Shown piece after piece: positions 13,658 through 23,112 of a DNA stretch of 64,000 bases. How positions within the stretch are numbered: the first letter of the stretch is position 1; each line of letters opens with the position of its first letter. The notes under the pieces are model-generated. The model searched no databases and had not been told where the DNA came from. It saw nothing but the letters and a program-made list of their open reading frames with translations. Origin of the DNA: Chryseobacterium sp. 6424. Its GTDB lineage: Bacteria > Bacteroidota > Bacteroidia > Flavobacteriales > Weeksellaceae. Location: the NCBI RefSeq assembly GCF_003692615.1, contig NZ_CP023540.1, positions 496,001 to 560,000 of the forward strand, given 5' to 3'. Position numbers and translations under genes: made by a program.

Positions 13658-15199
13658 CTATTTGGGCTCTAAAATACTGATGGGTATTATGATTTCTTCC
13701 AAAGAGATGCCACCATGCTGATAGGTTTCTTTATAATAATTTACAAAATGGTTGTAGTTTTTCGGGTACGCAAGAAAAGTGTTGTTTTTAGCAAAAATAT
13801 ATTTCGAACTAAGGTTTCCTTTAGGTAAAAACAGTTTTTCAGGGTTCGAAATGGCCCACACATCGCTGTTTTCGTACGTCAGACTTCTGCCGGTCTTATA
13901 ACGGATGTTGGTGGATGTCTCGCGGTCGCCCACCACTTTACTGGGTTTTTTTACATAAATAGTCCCATGGTCGGTGGTAATTACAAGTTTAAAGCCATTT
14001 TCTGCCGCCTGCTTGATGATTTTCAACAACGATGAATTCTCGAACCAATTGTAGGTCAGCGAACGGAAGGTTTTATCATCACGAATCAACTGATTGACAA
14101 TTACATTGTCGGTCTTTGCGTGCGAAAGGATATCGATGAAGTTATATACGATGACCAGTAAGTCGTTGTTTTTGTGCTGGTTGAAGTCTTCAAGGATTTT
14201 CCGTTCAAAATCTGCGTTAAGGATTTTTAAATATTTCATTGATCTGCTCGAAAGCCCCAAGCGTTTCATCTGATCCTCTAAAAATTCGCGCTCGTGCTCG
14301 TTTTTATTGCCTTCTTCGTTATCATTGAACCAATATTCAGGGAAGCGTTTTTCGATTTCCGATGGTAAAAGTCCGGCAAAGAAGGAGTTCCGTGCATATT
14401 GGGTGGCGGTTGGCAAAATGCTGAAGTAATAATCTTCCGAGGTTTTATTGTAAAATTTGGTGAACAGCGGTTCTATGACTTTCCATTGGTCATACCGCAG
14501 GTTATCAATCATCAGCAGCAGTACTTTGTCTTTTTCGACCTCGGTTTTTATTTTATCTTTGAAGAGGGTGTGGCTCATCATGGGTTTTTCGCTACCGTGC
14601 AGCCATTCTTCATAGTTGTTTTCTATGAACTTCGAGAATTGGATGTTGGCTTCCTCCTTTTGTGACTGTAGCAGATCGGCAAATTCATTGTCGAAAACCT
14701 TATCGAACTTTACTTCCCAATTAAGGATTTTCTTGTAATACTCCGCCCAATCCTGATAGGTCCTCATGTAAGAGAGTTCCATGGAAAGGTTCCGGAATTC
14801 CTGCTGATATTCAAGTATGGTTTTTTGTTCGACCAGCGTGTCTTCCTGAAGGTTTTTTTTCAGCGAAAGCAGCACCTGGTTCGGATTCACCGGCTTCAGG
14901 ATATAGTCGGCAATCTGCGAACCAATGGCCTGTTCCATAATCTGTTCTTCCTCATTTTTGGTCACCATCACAATTTTTATGGCCGAATCTATGTTCTTAA
15001 TCATCGGGATCGCCTCCAGACCGCTGATGCCGGGCATATTTTCATCCAATAGCGCGAGCTGGAAGTTTTCTTTCTCAATTAGTTCCAGCGCTTCATTCAC
15101 ATTGTTTACAGGAACGATGTGGTAGCCTTTGTTTTCCAAAAATACAATGTGCGGTTTCAGTAAATCTACTTCATCATCAATCCAAATCAGTTTCGACAT
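13658..15199 (-). CDS. porX: response regulator with PglZ/alkaline-phosphatase-like domain, PorX
   Basis: A 513-aa two-domain regulator of the type IX secretion system. Residues 1-120 are a CheY receiver: WIDDEVD acidic pocket, LALLDENMPG with the phospho-acceptor Asp near position 52, MVTKNEEE and YILKPVNPNQ with the conserved Thr and Lys. The C-terminal part is a PglZ/alkaline-phosphatase-like domain: LLLMIDNLRYDQW with the nucleophile region, PTATQYARNSFFAGLLP, and LVITTDHGTIYVKKP with the metal-binding Asp-His. Such fusions respond to the PorY kinase and control T9SS genes; no porY is next to it here. Start at 15199 (MSKLIWIDDE) is preferred over a five-codon extension. A TATTTTTG element lies 57 nt upstream. 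Confidence 0.94.
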   Translation of the reverse strand: MSKLIWIDDEVDLLKPHIVFLENKGYHIVPVNNVNEALELIEKENFQLALLDENMPGISGLEAIPMIKNIDSAIKIVMVTKNEEEQIMEQAIGSQIADYILKPVNPNQVLLSLKKNLQEDTLVEQKTILEYQQEFRNLSMELSYMRTYQDWAEYYKKILNWEVKFDKVFDNEFADLLQSQKEEANIQFSKFIENNYEEWLHGSEKPMMSHTLFKDKIKTEVEKDKVLLLMIDNLRYDQWKVIEPLFTKFYNKTSEDYYFSILPTATQYARNSFFAGLLPSEIEKRFPEYWFNDNEEGNKNEHEREFLEDQMKRLGLSSRSMKYLKILNADFERKILEDFNQHKNNDLLVIVYNFIDILSHAKTDNVIVNQLIRDDKTFRSLTYNWFENSSLLKIIKQAAENGFKLVITTDHGTIYVKKPSKVVGDRETSTNIRYKTGRSLTYENSDVWAISNPEKLFLPKGNLSSKYIFAKNNTFLAYPKNYNHFVNYYKETYQHGGISLEEIIIPISILEPK

Positions 15200-15256
15200 A
15201 TATTTTAAATTCAATAATTCTGTTTCAAGGTCTAATCGTTTTAAACTCTATGGCAT

Positions 15257-15264
15257 CAAAAATA
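15257..15264 (-). promoter_or_regulatory. TAnnTTTG promoter element of porX
   Basis: TATTTTTG on the minus strand in the divergent porX/HD-hydrolase region; the -33 element is not clear. Confidence 0.5.
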
Positions 15265-15356
15265 CAAACAAAGATTCCCAAGTTTTTTTTAAAGGCCGTT
15301 AAAGTTGCGTTAAAAATAGTCGCAGCAAAATGCTCCCCGAAATGCTTTATAATGCG

Positions 15357-15364
15357 TAATTTTG
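15357..15364 (+). promoter_or_regulatory. TAnnTTTG promoter element of the HD hydrolase
   Basis: TAATTTTG, 23 nt before the ATG at 15388, divergent from the porX promoter. Confidence 0.5.
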
Positions 15365-15387
15365 TGCTATCTGAACTGTAAATTGGC

Positions 15388-16611
15388 ATGACGAATAAAT
15401 TTAAAATCATCAATGATCCGGTGTACGGATTTATAAAAATACCGCACGAAATCCTGTTTGATGTCATCGAGCATCCTTATTTCCAAAGGTTACGCCGTAT
15501 TTCCCAGACCGGCTTGCTGAATCTTATTTATCCGGGTGCCACCCATACGCGTTTTCATCATGCGCTTGGCGCCATGCATCTGATGTTTACCGCATTGGAG
15601 ACTTTGAAGCTTAAAGGCACCGTAATTTCGCGGGAAGAAGAAAAATCTGCGATGTTGGCGATTTTGCTACACGATATTGGTCATGGGCCATTCTCTCACG
15701 CACTTGAAAATATGTTGATGCACGACTGGCATCACGAAAAACTCTCGCTGCTGCTCATGAGGCGCCTGAATGACGAGTTTGAAGGGGAACTGTCGATGGC
15801 TATTGAAATGTTTCAGGGGAAATATCACCGGAAATTCTTTAACCAGTTGATATCTTCTCAGTTAGATGTGGATAGGTTGGATTACCTGAAGCGCGATAGC
15901 TTTTACACTGGCGTTACCGAAGGCAACGTAAACACGCAGCGTATCATCTCCATGATGAATGTGTCGGATGAGGAGTTGGTAATTGACGCGAAAGGCATTT
16001 ATTCAATAGAAAACTTCCTTACCGCACGGATGTTTATGTACTGGCAGGTGTATTACCATAAAACCTCGGCTTTGGCAGAGCATCTTCTGGTGAAGATATT
16101 GGCTCGGGCAAAAGAGCTGGTGCTGGCAGGTACAGCACTTCCGGCCTCGGAGAACCTGCGGTATTTTTTACATAGAAACCACTCCGGATCGGCTTCGCCG
16201 GAGGATATCCACCGTTTTACCCAGTTGGATGATACGGATATTATCCAGGCGATGAAGGCGTGGGCCGAACATGAGGATTTTCTGCTGTCTTATTTTTGCC
16301 AGTGTGTGATCCGCCGTCAGTTCCCAAAGACCGTAATTTCCTCCAAGCCTTTTGACGCTGCTTTTATTCAGCAGAAAAAAGAGAAGACCAATGAAATCTT
16401 CGGCATCGAAAACGGTGAGAAACTGGTAGATGAAATTGCCCTGTCCTTGTTGCCGTACAGCGCGCACAGGCAGCCTATTTATCTGTTGCTGAAGGATGGG
16501 CGGAAAATTACTTTAGAAAATTCTGAAAATCAAATACTTTCATCTTCTATCAGCCAACCGAACACGAAATATATCCTGGCTTTTCCGCGTGAAACCGACG
16601 CAATAATTTAA
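15388..16611 (+). CDS. HD-domain phosphohydrolase (dGTPase/YdhJ-like)
   Basis: A 407-aa cytoplasmic metal-dependent phosphohydrolase. The N-terminal NDPVYGFIKIPHEILFDVIEH is the usual start of this family. The metal site is seen in THTRFHHALGAMHLM, LLHDIGHGPFSHALE (the His-Asp pair) and SSQLDVDRLDYLKRDSFYTG with the fourth ligand Asp. The family includes dNTP triphosphohydrolases and (p)ppGpp- or nucleotide-clearing enzymes; the substrate cannot be decided here. It stands immediately upstream of lpxD, 46 bp apart, but lpxD has its own promoter element. Confidence 0.9.
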   Translation: MTNKFKIINDPVYGFIKIPHEILFDVIEHPYFQRLRRISQTGLLNLIYPGATHTRFHHALGAMHLMFTALETLKLKGTVISREEEKSAMLAILLHDIGHGPFSHALENMLMHDWHHEKLSLLLMRRLNDEFEGELSMAIEMFQGKYHRKFFNQLISSQLDVDRLDYLKRDSFYTGVTEGNVNTQRIISMMNVSDEELVIDAKGIYSIENFLTARMFMYWQVYYHKTSALAEHLLVKILARAKELVLAGTALPASENLRYFLHRNHSGSASPEDIHRFTQLDDTDIIQAMKAWAEHEDFLLSYFCQCVIRRQFPKTVISSKPFDAAFIQQKKEKTNEIFGIENGEKLVDEIALSLLPYSAHRQPIYLLLKDGRKITLENSENQILSSSISQPNTKYILAFPRETDAII

Positions 16612-16643
16612 GTACAATATAAGTGCGATATTTGGGAAATTCT

Positions 16644-16651
16644 TATCTTTG
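16644..16651 (+). promoter_or_regulatory. TAnnTTTG promoter element of lpxD, 6 nt from the start codon
   Basis: TATCTTTG followed by CACGAT and the lpxD ATG (16658). The spacing is identical to that at xth and predicts a leaderless or nearly leaderless mRNA. Confidence 0.55.
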
Positions 16652-16657
16652 CACGAT

Positions 16658-17689
16658 ATGGAGTTTACCGCATCGCAGATTGCAGCACTGATCAATGGAA
16701 AAATTATTGGCGACGAAAATGCCCTGATTACGGGTGTTTCGCCTATTGAGAGCTGCGAAGAAGGTCATCTTTCCTTTATAGCACAGGAAAGATTTGCAGA
16801 TTATATAGAAAAAACCAAATGTGCTGTACTGATTGTTTCTGAAAAACTTTTAACCAAAGATTCTTATCCCGTTACCATTATTGCTGTAGATGATGCGTAC
16901 CTGTCTTTCCAGGTGCTCATGAATCTTTATAACGACATGCAGGGCCGCAAAACAGGCATCGAGCAGGGAGCGGTATTTCATGAAACTGCCAGTGTAGGTG
17001 AGAATGTATATGTAGGTGCCTTTACCTGTGTCTCAGAAAAAGTGAAGATCGGGGACGGTAGCCAGATTTATCCGCATGTATATATCGGCAAGAATGTGAA
17101 GATTGGCAAAAACTGCATTATTTACAGTGGCGTAAGGATTTATGATTACTGCGTGATTGGCGATAACTGTGTCATCCATTCAAATACCGTCATCGGTTCG
17201 GATGGCTTTGGGTTTCAGGTTACAAAAGAGGGCTACCAGAAGATACCGCAACTGGGCAATGTCGTATTGGGAGACCATGTAGAAATTGGTTCTAACTGCA
17301 GTATCGACCGCGGGACCATCGGTTCAACAGTTATCGGTAAAGGTACTAAGATTGACAACCTCATACAGATCGCCCACAATGTTAAGATTGGCGAACACAA
17401 CGTCATCGCCGCGCAGGCAGGCATCGCAGGCTCTACCACTATTGGCAACTGGAACCAAATTGGTGGGCAGGCCGGTATCGTAGGTCATATCCAAATAGGT
17501 AATCAGGTAAGGGTGCAGGCGCAGAGTGGCGTAAACTCCAGTACCAAAGACGGTGAAATCCTTTACGGGTCACCAGCCATCAACGCCAGCGAATATCGCC
17601 GCAACTATGTACACTTCCGAAACTTTACCGAAATCGTAAAACGTATTAACAGCATTGAAAAAAGCGCTAAAGATAAAACCAGTGAGTGA
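16658..17689 (+). CDS. lpxD: UDP-3-O-(3-hydroxyacyl)glucosamine N-acyltransferase
   Basis: Lipid A enzyme of 343 aa that adds the N-linked 3-hydroxyacyl chain to UDP-acyl-glucosamine. The N-terminal uridine-binding domain (MEFTASQIAALINGK, ITGVSPIESCEEGHLSFI) is followed by a left-handed beta-helix of hexapeptide repeats (KIGDGSQIYPHVYIG and so on). The catalytic His lies in IDNLIQIAHNVKIGEHN, and GSDGFGFQ is conserved. The ATG at 16658 is chosen; a TTG nine bases earlier is part of the promoter element. It heads the lpxD, lpxC-fabZ, lpxA, efp cluster and overlaps lpxC by 8 bp if the latter starts at its GTG. Confidence 0.95.
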   Translation: MEFTASQIAALINGKIIGDENALITGVSPIESCEEGHLSFIAQERFADYIEKTKCAVLIVSEKLLTKDSYPVTIIAVDDAYLSFQVLMNLYNDMQGRKTGIEQGAVFHETASVGENVYVGAFTCVSEKVKIGDGSQIYPHVYIGKNVKIGKNCIIYSGVRIYDYCVIGDNCVIHSNTVIGSDGFGFQVTKEGYQKIPQLGNVVLGDHVEIGSNCSIDRGTIGSTVIGKGTKIDNLIQIAHNVKIGEHNVIAAQAGIAGSTTIGNWNQIGGQAGIVGHIQIGNQVRVQAQSGVNSSTKDGEILYGSPAINASEYRRNYVHFRNFTEIVKRINSIEKSAKDKTSE

Positions 17690-19079
17690 TAAACAAAAAA
17701 CCCTGAAAGAGGAAGTCTCCCTATGTGGGATCGGCCTGCATACCGGAAAAGAGGTGACCCTCACCATCAAACCCGCAAAAGAAAACACCGGTTTTGTTTT
17801 CGTAAGGACAGACCTTGAAGGCCGGCCGCAGGTAGAAGCAGATGTTAACTATGTAACCACTACAGAACGTGGCACTACGCTGGAGAAACTCGGTGTGCGC
17901 ATCCATACCTGCGAACACTTGCTGGCAGCGTTGGTGGGCTGTGATATCGATAACGCCTATCTGGAGATGAACAGCGCGGAACCCCCGATTATGGATGGGT
18001 CTTCCAAATTTTTCGTAGAAGCCATCGAACGTGCAGGCATTATAGAGCAGAATATCGATCGCGAATATTTAATCGTAAAAGAAGTACTGAATTATACTGA
18101 CAGCACCACCGGCTCCGAGATTACGATTATTCCATCAGATACTTATGAAGTAACCACGATGGTGGATTTCGGCACCAAAGTTCTTGGTACCCAGAACGCT
18201 ACGATGAAGGATATTTCTGAATTTAAAGAAGAGATTTCATCTGCCAGAACCTTCAGTTTTTTACATGAACTGGAGATGCTGCTGGATGCTGGACTGATTA
18301 AAGGTGGCGACATCTCCAACGCTATCGTATATGTAGATAAAGAACTTACGGCGGATACCTCTGAAAAACTGAAAAAAGCCTTTGGAAAAGACAATGTCGC
18401 TATTCGCCCGAATGGGATCTTAGATAACCTTACATTGAACTATCCGAACGAGGCCGCGCGCCACAAACTTCTGGATGTTATTGGTGACCTTGCGCTAGTG
18501 GGTGTGAAGATCAAAGGAAAAGTCATCGCCAACAAGCCGGGGCATTTCGTCAACACCCAGTTCGCCAAGAAACTGAACCGCCAGTGGAAACTCCAGAAAA
18601 AGAAAAACGTACCGGATATCGATATCCACAAAGAGCCGGTATTTGATATCAATGGCATAATGAGGCTTATGCCACACCGTCCTCCATTTTTATTGATTGA
18701 TAAAGTGCTGGAACTTTCAGATTCTCATGTAGTGGGTCTGAAGAATGTCACCATGAATGAGCCTTTCTTCGTTGGGCATTTTCCTAAAGAGCCCGTAATG
18801 CCTGGTGTACTTCAGGTGGAAGCACTTGCGCAGACCGGCGGTATCTTAGTGCTGGCCAGTGTGCCCGATCCCGAAAACTATTCTACCTACTTTATTAAAA
18901 TTGATAATGTAAAATTCAAGAAAAAAGTAGTGCCTGGTGATACACTGGTATTTAAGATTGAACTCATTTCACCCATCCGAAGAGGCATTGTGCACATGCA
19001 GGGTTACGGCTATGTCGGCGACAGCATCGTAGTAGAAGCTGAGTTGATGGCACAGGTAGCAAAAAATAAAGTGGATTAA
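17682..19079 (+). CDS. lpxC: bifunctional UDP-3-O-acyl-N-acetylglucosamine deacetylase / 3-hydroxyacyl-ACP dehydratase (LpxC-FabZ fusion)
   Basis: Natural fusion protein of about 465 aa. Residues 1-300 are LpxC, the zinc deacetylase of lipid A synthesis: SLCGIGLHTGKEV, HTCEHLLAALVG (zinc His), AARHKLLDVIGDLALVG (His-x3-Asp) and NKPGHFVNTQFAKKL (catalytic His). Residues about 315-465 are FabZ: GIMRLMPHRPPFLLIDKVLEL and VGHFPKEPVMPGVLQVEALAQTGG with the hot-dog active site. FabZ removes water from the same 3-hydroxyacyl-ACP pool used by LpxA/D, so the fusion couples the two routes; it is typical of Bacteroidota. The frame is open to an ATG at 17655. The GTG at 17682 (SDKQKTLKEEV) overlapping the lpxD stop is preferred because the family N-terminus begins there. 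Confidence 0.93.
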   Translation: MSDKQKTLKEEVSLCGIGLHTGKEVTLTIKPAKENTGFVFVRTDLEGRPQVEADVNYVTTTERGTTLEKLGVRIHTCEHLLAALVGCDIDNAYLEMNSAEPPIMDGSSKFFVEAIERAGIIEQNIDREYLIVKEVLNYTDSTTGSEITIIPSDTYEVTTMVDFGTKVLGTQNATMKDISEFKEEISSARTFSFLHELEMLLDAGLIKGGDISNAIVYVDKELTADTSEKLKKAFGKDNVAIRPNGILDNLTLNYPNEAARHKLLDVIGDLALVGVKIKGKVIANKPGHFVNTQFAKKLNRQWKLQKKKNVPDIDIHKEPVFDINGIMRLMPHRPPFLLIDKVLELSDSHVVGLKNVTMNEPFFVGHFPKEPVMPGVLQVEALAQTGGILVLASVPDPENYSTYFIKIDNVKFKKKVVPGDTLVFKIELISPIRRGIVHMQGYGYVGDSIVVEAELMAQVAKNKVD

Positions 19080-19868
19080 ATGGTACACCAACTCGCCGCT
19101 GTAGATAAGCGCGCAAAAATTAAGAAAAACGTCATTGTGGAGCCATTTACCACTATCGCCGGAGATGTGGAGATTGGCGAAGGTACCTGGATTGGCCCTA
19201 ATGTAACGATTATGGACGGGGCACGTATCGGTAAAAACTGCCGTATTTTTCCCGGCTCTGTAATTTCAGCAATTCCACAAGACCTAAAATTTGATGGGGA
19301 AGATACACAGGTGATTATTGGCGATGGCACTACCGTTCGCGAAAGTGTAACCATCAACCGCGGCACCAAAGCCTTAGGCTACACAAAAATCGGCAATGAC
19401 TGCCTGATAATGGCAACCTCACACATCGCACATGACTGTGTTTTGGGCAATGGTGTCATCATCGTAAATGGCTGTGGTATTGCCGGACACGTAGAAATTG
19501 GTGACTATACTGTGATGGGTGGCCTTTCAGCCGTACATCAGTTTGGTAAGATCGGTAAACATGTAATGATCTCCGGTGGAACGTTGGTTCGTAAAGATAT
19601 ACCGCCATATGTAAAAGTAGCGCGAGAACCTATGACCTATGCCGGCATCAATTCTGTTGGGCTGCGCCGCCGTGGTTTCAGTAATGATAAGATTTTTGAG
19701 ATCCAAACCATCTACCGCGCCATCTTCCAGATGAAAATGAATGTTTCGCAGGCCGCCAGCTATATCGAAAAAGAGATGTTGCCCACTGTAGAACGCGATG
19801 AGATCCTCGAATTCATAAAAAATTCCCCGCGTGGTATCGTAAAAGGCTACGGAACGGGTAAAGAATAA
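19080..19868 (+). CDS. lpxA: acyl-ACP--UDP-N-acetylglucosamine O-acyltransferase
   Basis: First enzyme of lipid A synthesis, 262 aa, which places the 3-O-hydroxyacyl chain on UDP-GlcNAc. Left-handed beta-helix with hexapeptide repeats from residue 1: VHQLAAVDKRAKIKKNV, TIAGDVEIGEGTWIGPNVTI, and RESVTINRGTKALGYTKIGNDC. The catalytic His lies in MATSHIAHDCVLGNG, and the C-terminal helical domain (GINSVGLRRRGFSNDKIFEIQTIY) is typical. The ATG directly follows the LpxC-FabZ TAA with no spacer, indicating translational coupling. Confidence 0.96.
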   Translation: MVHQLAAVDKRAKIKKNVIVEPFTTIAGDVEIGEGTWIGPNVTIMDGARIGKNCRIFPGSVISAIPQDLKFDGEDTQVIIGDGTTVRESVTINRGTKALGYTKIGNDCLIMATSHIAHDCVLGNGVIIVNGCGIAGHVEIGDYTVMGGLSAVHQFGKIGKHVMISGGTLVRKDIPPYVKVAREPMTYAGINSVGLRRRGFSNDKIFEIQTIYRAIFQMKMNVSQAASYIEKEMLPTVERDEILEFIKNSPRGIVKGYGTGKE

Positions 19869-19906
19869 TATCACTATTAAATTATAAATAAACTCAAAAA
19901 ACCTAC

Positions 19907-20470
19907 ATGGCAACAAGCAACGATATTAAAAAAGGAATGTGCATTGAATATAGCAATGACATTTTTAAAGTAATTGAATTTTTGCACGTAAAACCCGGCA
20001 AAGGGCCCGCTTTCGTTCGAACCAAGATGAAATCCGTCACCAATGGTAAAGTTCTTGATAATACTTTTTCCGCCGGTCATAAAATTGATGAGGTAAAGGT
20101 CATTACCCGTAAATTCCAGTACCTGTACGATGATGAAAACGGATTCCATTTCATGAATAATGATGATTTTTCACAAATCTACCTGAACAAGGAGATGATA
20201 GAAAATGCACAGTTTATGAAAGCTGGCGAAGAAGTGACCATCATTCTGAAAGAGGCGGATGAGATGCCACTTTCGGCGGAAATCCCACCCACTGTATATC
20301 TTGATGTGATAGAAGCAGACCCTGGAGTGAAAGGGAACACCGCTACCAACGCACTGAAAAATGCCATCGTAGAAACCGGAGCGCGTGTGATGGTTCCTCT
20401 ATTCATCGAGGCTGGTGATAAAATTAAAGTGAATACCGAAGACGGTACTTATTTGGAGCGAGTTAAATAA
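19907..20470 (+). CDS. efp: elongation factor P
   Basis: Translation factor of 187 aa that relieves ribosome stalling at polyproline stretches. Domain I carries the tip loop [20 protein letters not shown], with an unmodified-type Lys in PGKG. Domains II and III follow with [54 protein letters not shown] and a C-terminal [21 protein letters not shown]. The PGKG tip is the form that can be modified by EpmA-type lysylation or left plain; the sequence alone does not tell. It sits inside the lipid A cluster, a neighbour arrangement with no evident functional link. Confidence 0.97.
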   Translation: MATSNDIKKGMCIEYSNDIFKVIEFLHVKPGKGPAFVRTKMKSVTNGKVLDNTFSAGHKIDEVKVITRKFQYLYDDENGFHFMNNDDFSQIYLNKEMIENAQFMKAGEEVTIILKEADEMPLSAEIPPTVYLDVIEADPGVKGNTATNALKNAIVETGARVMVPLFIEAGDKIKVNTEDGTYLERVK

Positions 20471-20493
20471 ATAATGCGATCACACAGGTTTAT

Positions 20494-21396
20494 ATGACCT
20501 TTAATCAACCCCAAACTTTAAAGAACATTTCAGAAATCATCGGTGCCCGAATGGTGGGTGCTGATGATTTTCCTGTATTGGGTACCAATGAAATCCATCG
20601 GGTGAAAGCCGGTGAAATCGTGTTTGTAAATCACCCGAAGTATTACGATAAAGCACTAAATTCCGCTGCAACCGTCATTCTGATTGATAAAGAAGTGCCT
20701 TGCCCCATCGGAAAGGCTTTGCTGGTTTCTGATGATCCTTTTCGCGATTTCAATAAAATAAATACCCATTTTACCCGTCTCACTCACTTTACCGAGGAAC
20801 TCCACGACCTTGAAGTAGGTGAAGGCACACATATTCATCCCACCGCGGTAATCGGAAATGATGTGAAGATCGGTAAGAACTGCCTTATTTATCCGCATGT
20901 GGTAATTGGTGATCGTACGGTGATTGGCGACAATGTCATCATCCAGAGCAATACCGTAATTGGTGGCGACGCGTTTTATTACCGAAAACTTAACGGTAAT
21001 TTCGACCGGCTGATCTCTGTCGGGAACATAGTCATCGAAGATAAGGTGGAGATCGGGAACGGCTGTACCATTGACCGTGGCGTTACAGATGCTACAGTGA
21101 TTGGCGAGGGTTCAGTTTTAGATAATCAAATTCAGATCGGCCATGATACCATTATTGGCAAAAAGGTGTTGATCGCCTCACAGACCGGCATTGCAGGCTG
21201 CTGCATCATCGAAGATGAGGTCACCATCTGGGGACAGGTCGGTATGGCTTCTGGTGTACATGTGGAAAGCGGCACGGTGATACTGGCGCAGTGCGGTGTG
21301 AACCGAAGCCTTAAAAAAGGCACCTATTTCGGGCCCCTTGCGGAGGAATTCAAGCAGTATTTGAGAAAGGAGGTAAAACTTAAAAATCTGGAATAG
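20494..21396 (+). CDS. LpxD-like UDP-3-O-acylglucosamine N-acyltransferase paralogue
   Basis: A 300-aa left-handed beta-helix acyltransferase, shorter than LpxD. The N-terminal domain ([34 protein letters not shown]) corresponds to the LpxD uridine-binding region but is divergent. The hexapeptide core ([42 protein letters not shown]) and an active-site-like His in [19 protein letters not shown] are kept. [11 protein letters not shown] replaces the GSDGFGFQ of true LpxD, so substrate choice may differ. It could be a second N-acyltransferase with another chain length or act on a different amino sugar. It lies 23 bp after efp and about 2.8 kb from the canonical lpxD. Confidence 0.85.
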   Translation: MTFNQPQTLKNISEIIGARMVGADDFPVLGTNEIHRVKAGEIVFVNHPKYYDKALNSAATVILIDKEVPCPIGKALLVSDDPFRDFNKINTHFTRLTHFTEELHDLEVGEGTHIHPTAVIGNDVKIGKNCLIYPHVVIGDRTVIGDNVIIQSNTVIGGDAFYYRKLNGNFDRLISVGNIVIEDKVEIGNGCTIDRGVTDATVIGEGSVLDNQIQIGHDTIIGKKVLIASQTGIAGCCIIEDEVTIWGQVGMASGVHVESGTVILAQCGVNRSLKKGTYFGPLAEEFKQYLRKEVKLKNLE

Positions 21397-21425
21397 AAGT
21401 GAACCCTGAAATCAATATTATTAAG

Positions 21426-21433
21426 TAATTTTG
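21426..21433 (+). promoter_or_regulatory. TAnnTTTG promoter element of sucD
   Basis: TAATTTTG, 36 nt before the ATG at 21470. Confidence 0.5.
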
Positions 21434-21469
21434 TAATCAGCACTTAAAAATAAATTATAAAACATAAAC

Positions 21470-22342
21470 ATGTCAGTATTAGTAAACAAAGATTCTAAGG
21501 TAGTTGTACAGGGTTTCACCGGTAACGAGGGAACTTTCCATGCACAGCAGATGATCGAGTACGGAACCAACGTTGTAGGTGGCGTTACACCAGGAAAAGG
21601 CGGTTCTGAACATTTAGGGAAACCAGTGTTCAACACCGTGGCAGATGCGGTAGAGAAGGCAGGCGCCAATGTGTCCATCATTTTTGTACCACCGGCGTTT
21701 GCTGCCGATGCGATCATGGAAGCCGCAGACTCCGGCATCAAAGTAATCGTATGTATTACCGAAGGGATCCCTGTGGAAGATATGGTAAGAGTAAAAGCTT
21801 ATATCGCTGACAGAGACACCCGCCTTATCGGCCCTAACTGCCCGGGAATCATCACTTCAGAGGAAGCCAAAATCGGTATCATGCCAGGATTTGTATTCAA
21901 AAAAGGCAGAGTAGGCATCGTATCCAAATCGGGTACTTTAACTTACGAAGCGGCAGATCAGGTAGTAAGAGCAGGTTACGGAGTTTCTACCGCAATCGGT
22001 ATCGGTGGCGACCCAATTATTGGGACTACAACCAAGGATGCGCTGGAGCTTTTCATTAACGATCCTGAAACTGATGCAGTTGTAATGATTGGTGAAATCG
22101 GCGGTAGCCTGGAAGCTGAAGCTGCAAGATGGTATAAGGAAAGCGGTTCTACAAAGCCTGTAGTAGGTTTCATCGCAGGGCAAACTGCTCCGAAAGGCCG
22201 TACGATGGGCCACGCAGGCGCTATCGTAGGCGGGGCAGAAGATACCGCACAGGCTAAGATGGCCATCATGCGCGAGAACGGTATCAACGTAGTAGATTCA
22301 CCTGCTGAAATTGGTTCTACAGTAGCTAAAATTTTAGGTTAA
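21470..22342 (+). CDS. sucD: succinate--CoA ligase, alpha subunit
   Basis: TCA-cycle enzyme subunit of 290 aa, usual length. The CoA-binding Rossmann domain is at the N-terminus ([28 protein letters not shown]). The ligase domain carries [44 protein letters not shown] and the phospho-histidine loop [11 protein letters not shown]. The partner sucC is not in the window, so the two subunit genes are separated in this genome. It has its own promoter element and a good terminator. Confidence 0.97.
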   Translation: MSVLVNKDSKVVVQGFTGNEGTFHAQQMIEYGTNVVGGVTPGKGGSEHLGKPVFNTVADAVEKAGANVSIIFVPPAFAADAIMEAADSGIKVIVCITEGIPVEDMVRVKAYIADRDTRLIGPNCPGIITSEEAKIGIMPGFVFKKGRVGIVSKSGTLTYEAADQVVRAGYGVSTAIGIGGDPIIGTTTKDALELFINDPETDAVVMIGEIGGSLEAEAARWYKESGSTKPVVGFIAGQTAPKGRTMGHAGAIVGGAEDTAQAKMAIMRENGINVVDSPAEIGSTVAKILG

Positions 22343-22369
22343 TAAAACTCGCCTAACTGCAAGATTATA

Positions 22370-22405
22370 ATTGCGGGTGTACATCATCGGCACCCGCAAT
22401 TTTTA
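22370..22405 (+). terminator. terminator of sucD
   Basis: ATTGCGGGTG (22370-22379) pairs with CACCCGCAAT (22391-22400), followed by TTTTT. Confidence 0.85.
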
Positions 22406-22407
22406 TA

Positions 22408-22415
22408 TACCTTTG
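22408..22415 (+). promoter_or_regulatory. TAnnTTTG promoter element of the outer-membrane protein gene
   Basis: TACCTTTG, directly after the sucD terminator and 18 nt before the ATG at 22434. Confidence 0.55.
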
Positions 22416-22433
22416 CCTTATAAACATACAAAA

Positions 22434-23092
22434 ATGAAAAAAAACTATTCCTAACCTCAGCACTTTGTGCAGCCACCATGCTGTCTGCGCAGATTGATCT
22501 CAGAAACACCCGTTTCGGTCTTACAGGCGGCGCCACTTACTCCCGAATCACCAACGCACACAACCCATCCGGACCTATTTTTTCTGGTTTTGGCGGTATA
22601 CTGGCCTTAATTCCTATTGATAATAATGATCAGTTTTATCTGCAACCCGGCGTAGAATACCTGGGAGCGGGCGAAACCGGTAAAGACAAAGATGCCAAAG
22701 GCTATCCGGGGTACGACGCGGTATATGCAAACCATTACCTTAGTGTACCGGTATATTTCAAAGGTTATTTTTCAGAAGCGGAATCTGAATTTTTCGCTAT
22801 GGCCGGCCCGAAGTTCAATTTCCTGATGAGCCAAACCATTAAAGATGCACCACAACGCTATACCGAAGAAGGGGAAGGCGAGGTGAACGGCAAAGCCTCA
22901 TCTTTTAATTTTGCGGTAGGTTTTGGGTTTGGTTTTTCTTTCCGACGCCAATTAGAGGTAACAGCACGTTACGATTTGGGCCTCAGCAATACCTACAAAG
23001 GCTTGATGAGCGAAAACGGCAGCGACCCCAATATCGCGAAGAAAAAAACCGAGCAGGTTTTCAGCCTAGGACTAAGCTACATTTTTCAATAA
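22434..23092 (+). pseudogene. outer-membrane beta-barrel protein, frameshifted in an A8 tract of the signal peptide
   Basis: The longest open frame begins at 22478 (MLSAQIDLRNTRFG), inside what is clearly a signal peptide. The natural start is the ATG at 22434, but it is followed by eight A residues (22437-22444) and hits a stop after six codons. Nine A residues would give MKKKLFLTSALCAATMLSAQ, an ordinary signal peptide, in frame with the rest. The mature part (about 200 aa) has amphipathic strands, a GGATYSRI start and an aromatic last residue pattern (SLGLSYIFQ) of a PorT-like outer-membrane barrel. The one-base loss could be a sequencing error, true inactivation, slippage-tolerant expression or phase variation. 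The barrel itself is intact. Confidence 0.8.
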
Positions 23093-23112
23093 GCGCAATT
23101 ATATTATACAAA

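Noticed and set aside
22478..23092. Outer-membrane protein starting at the ATG at 22478 as a normal gene
   Set aside because: That ATG is inside a signal peptide; the product would lack an export signal. The frameshift from the ATG at 22434 explains the sequence better.
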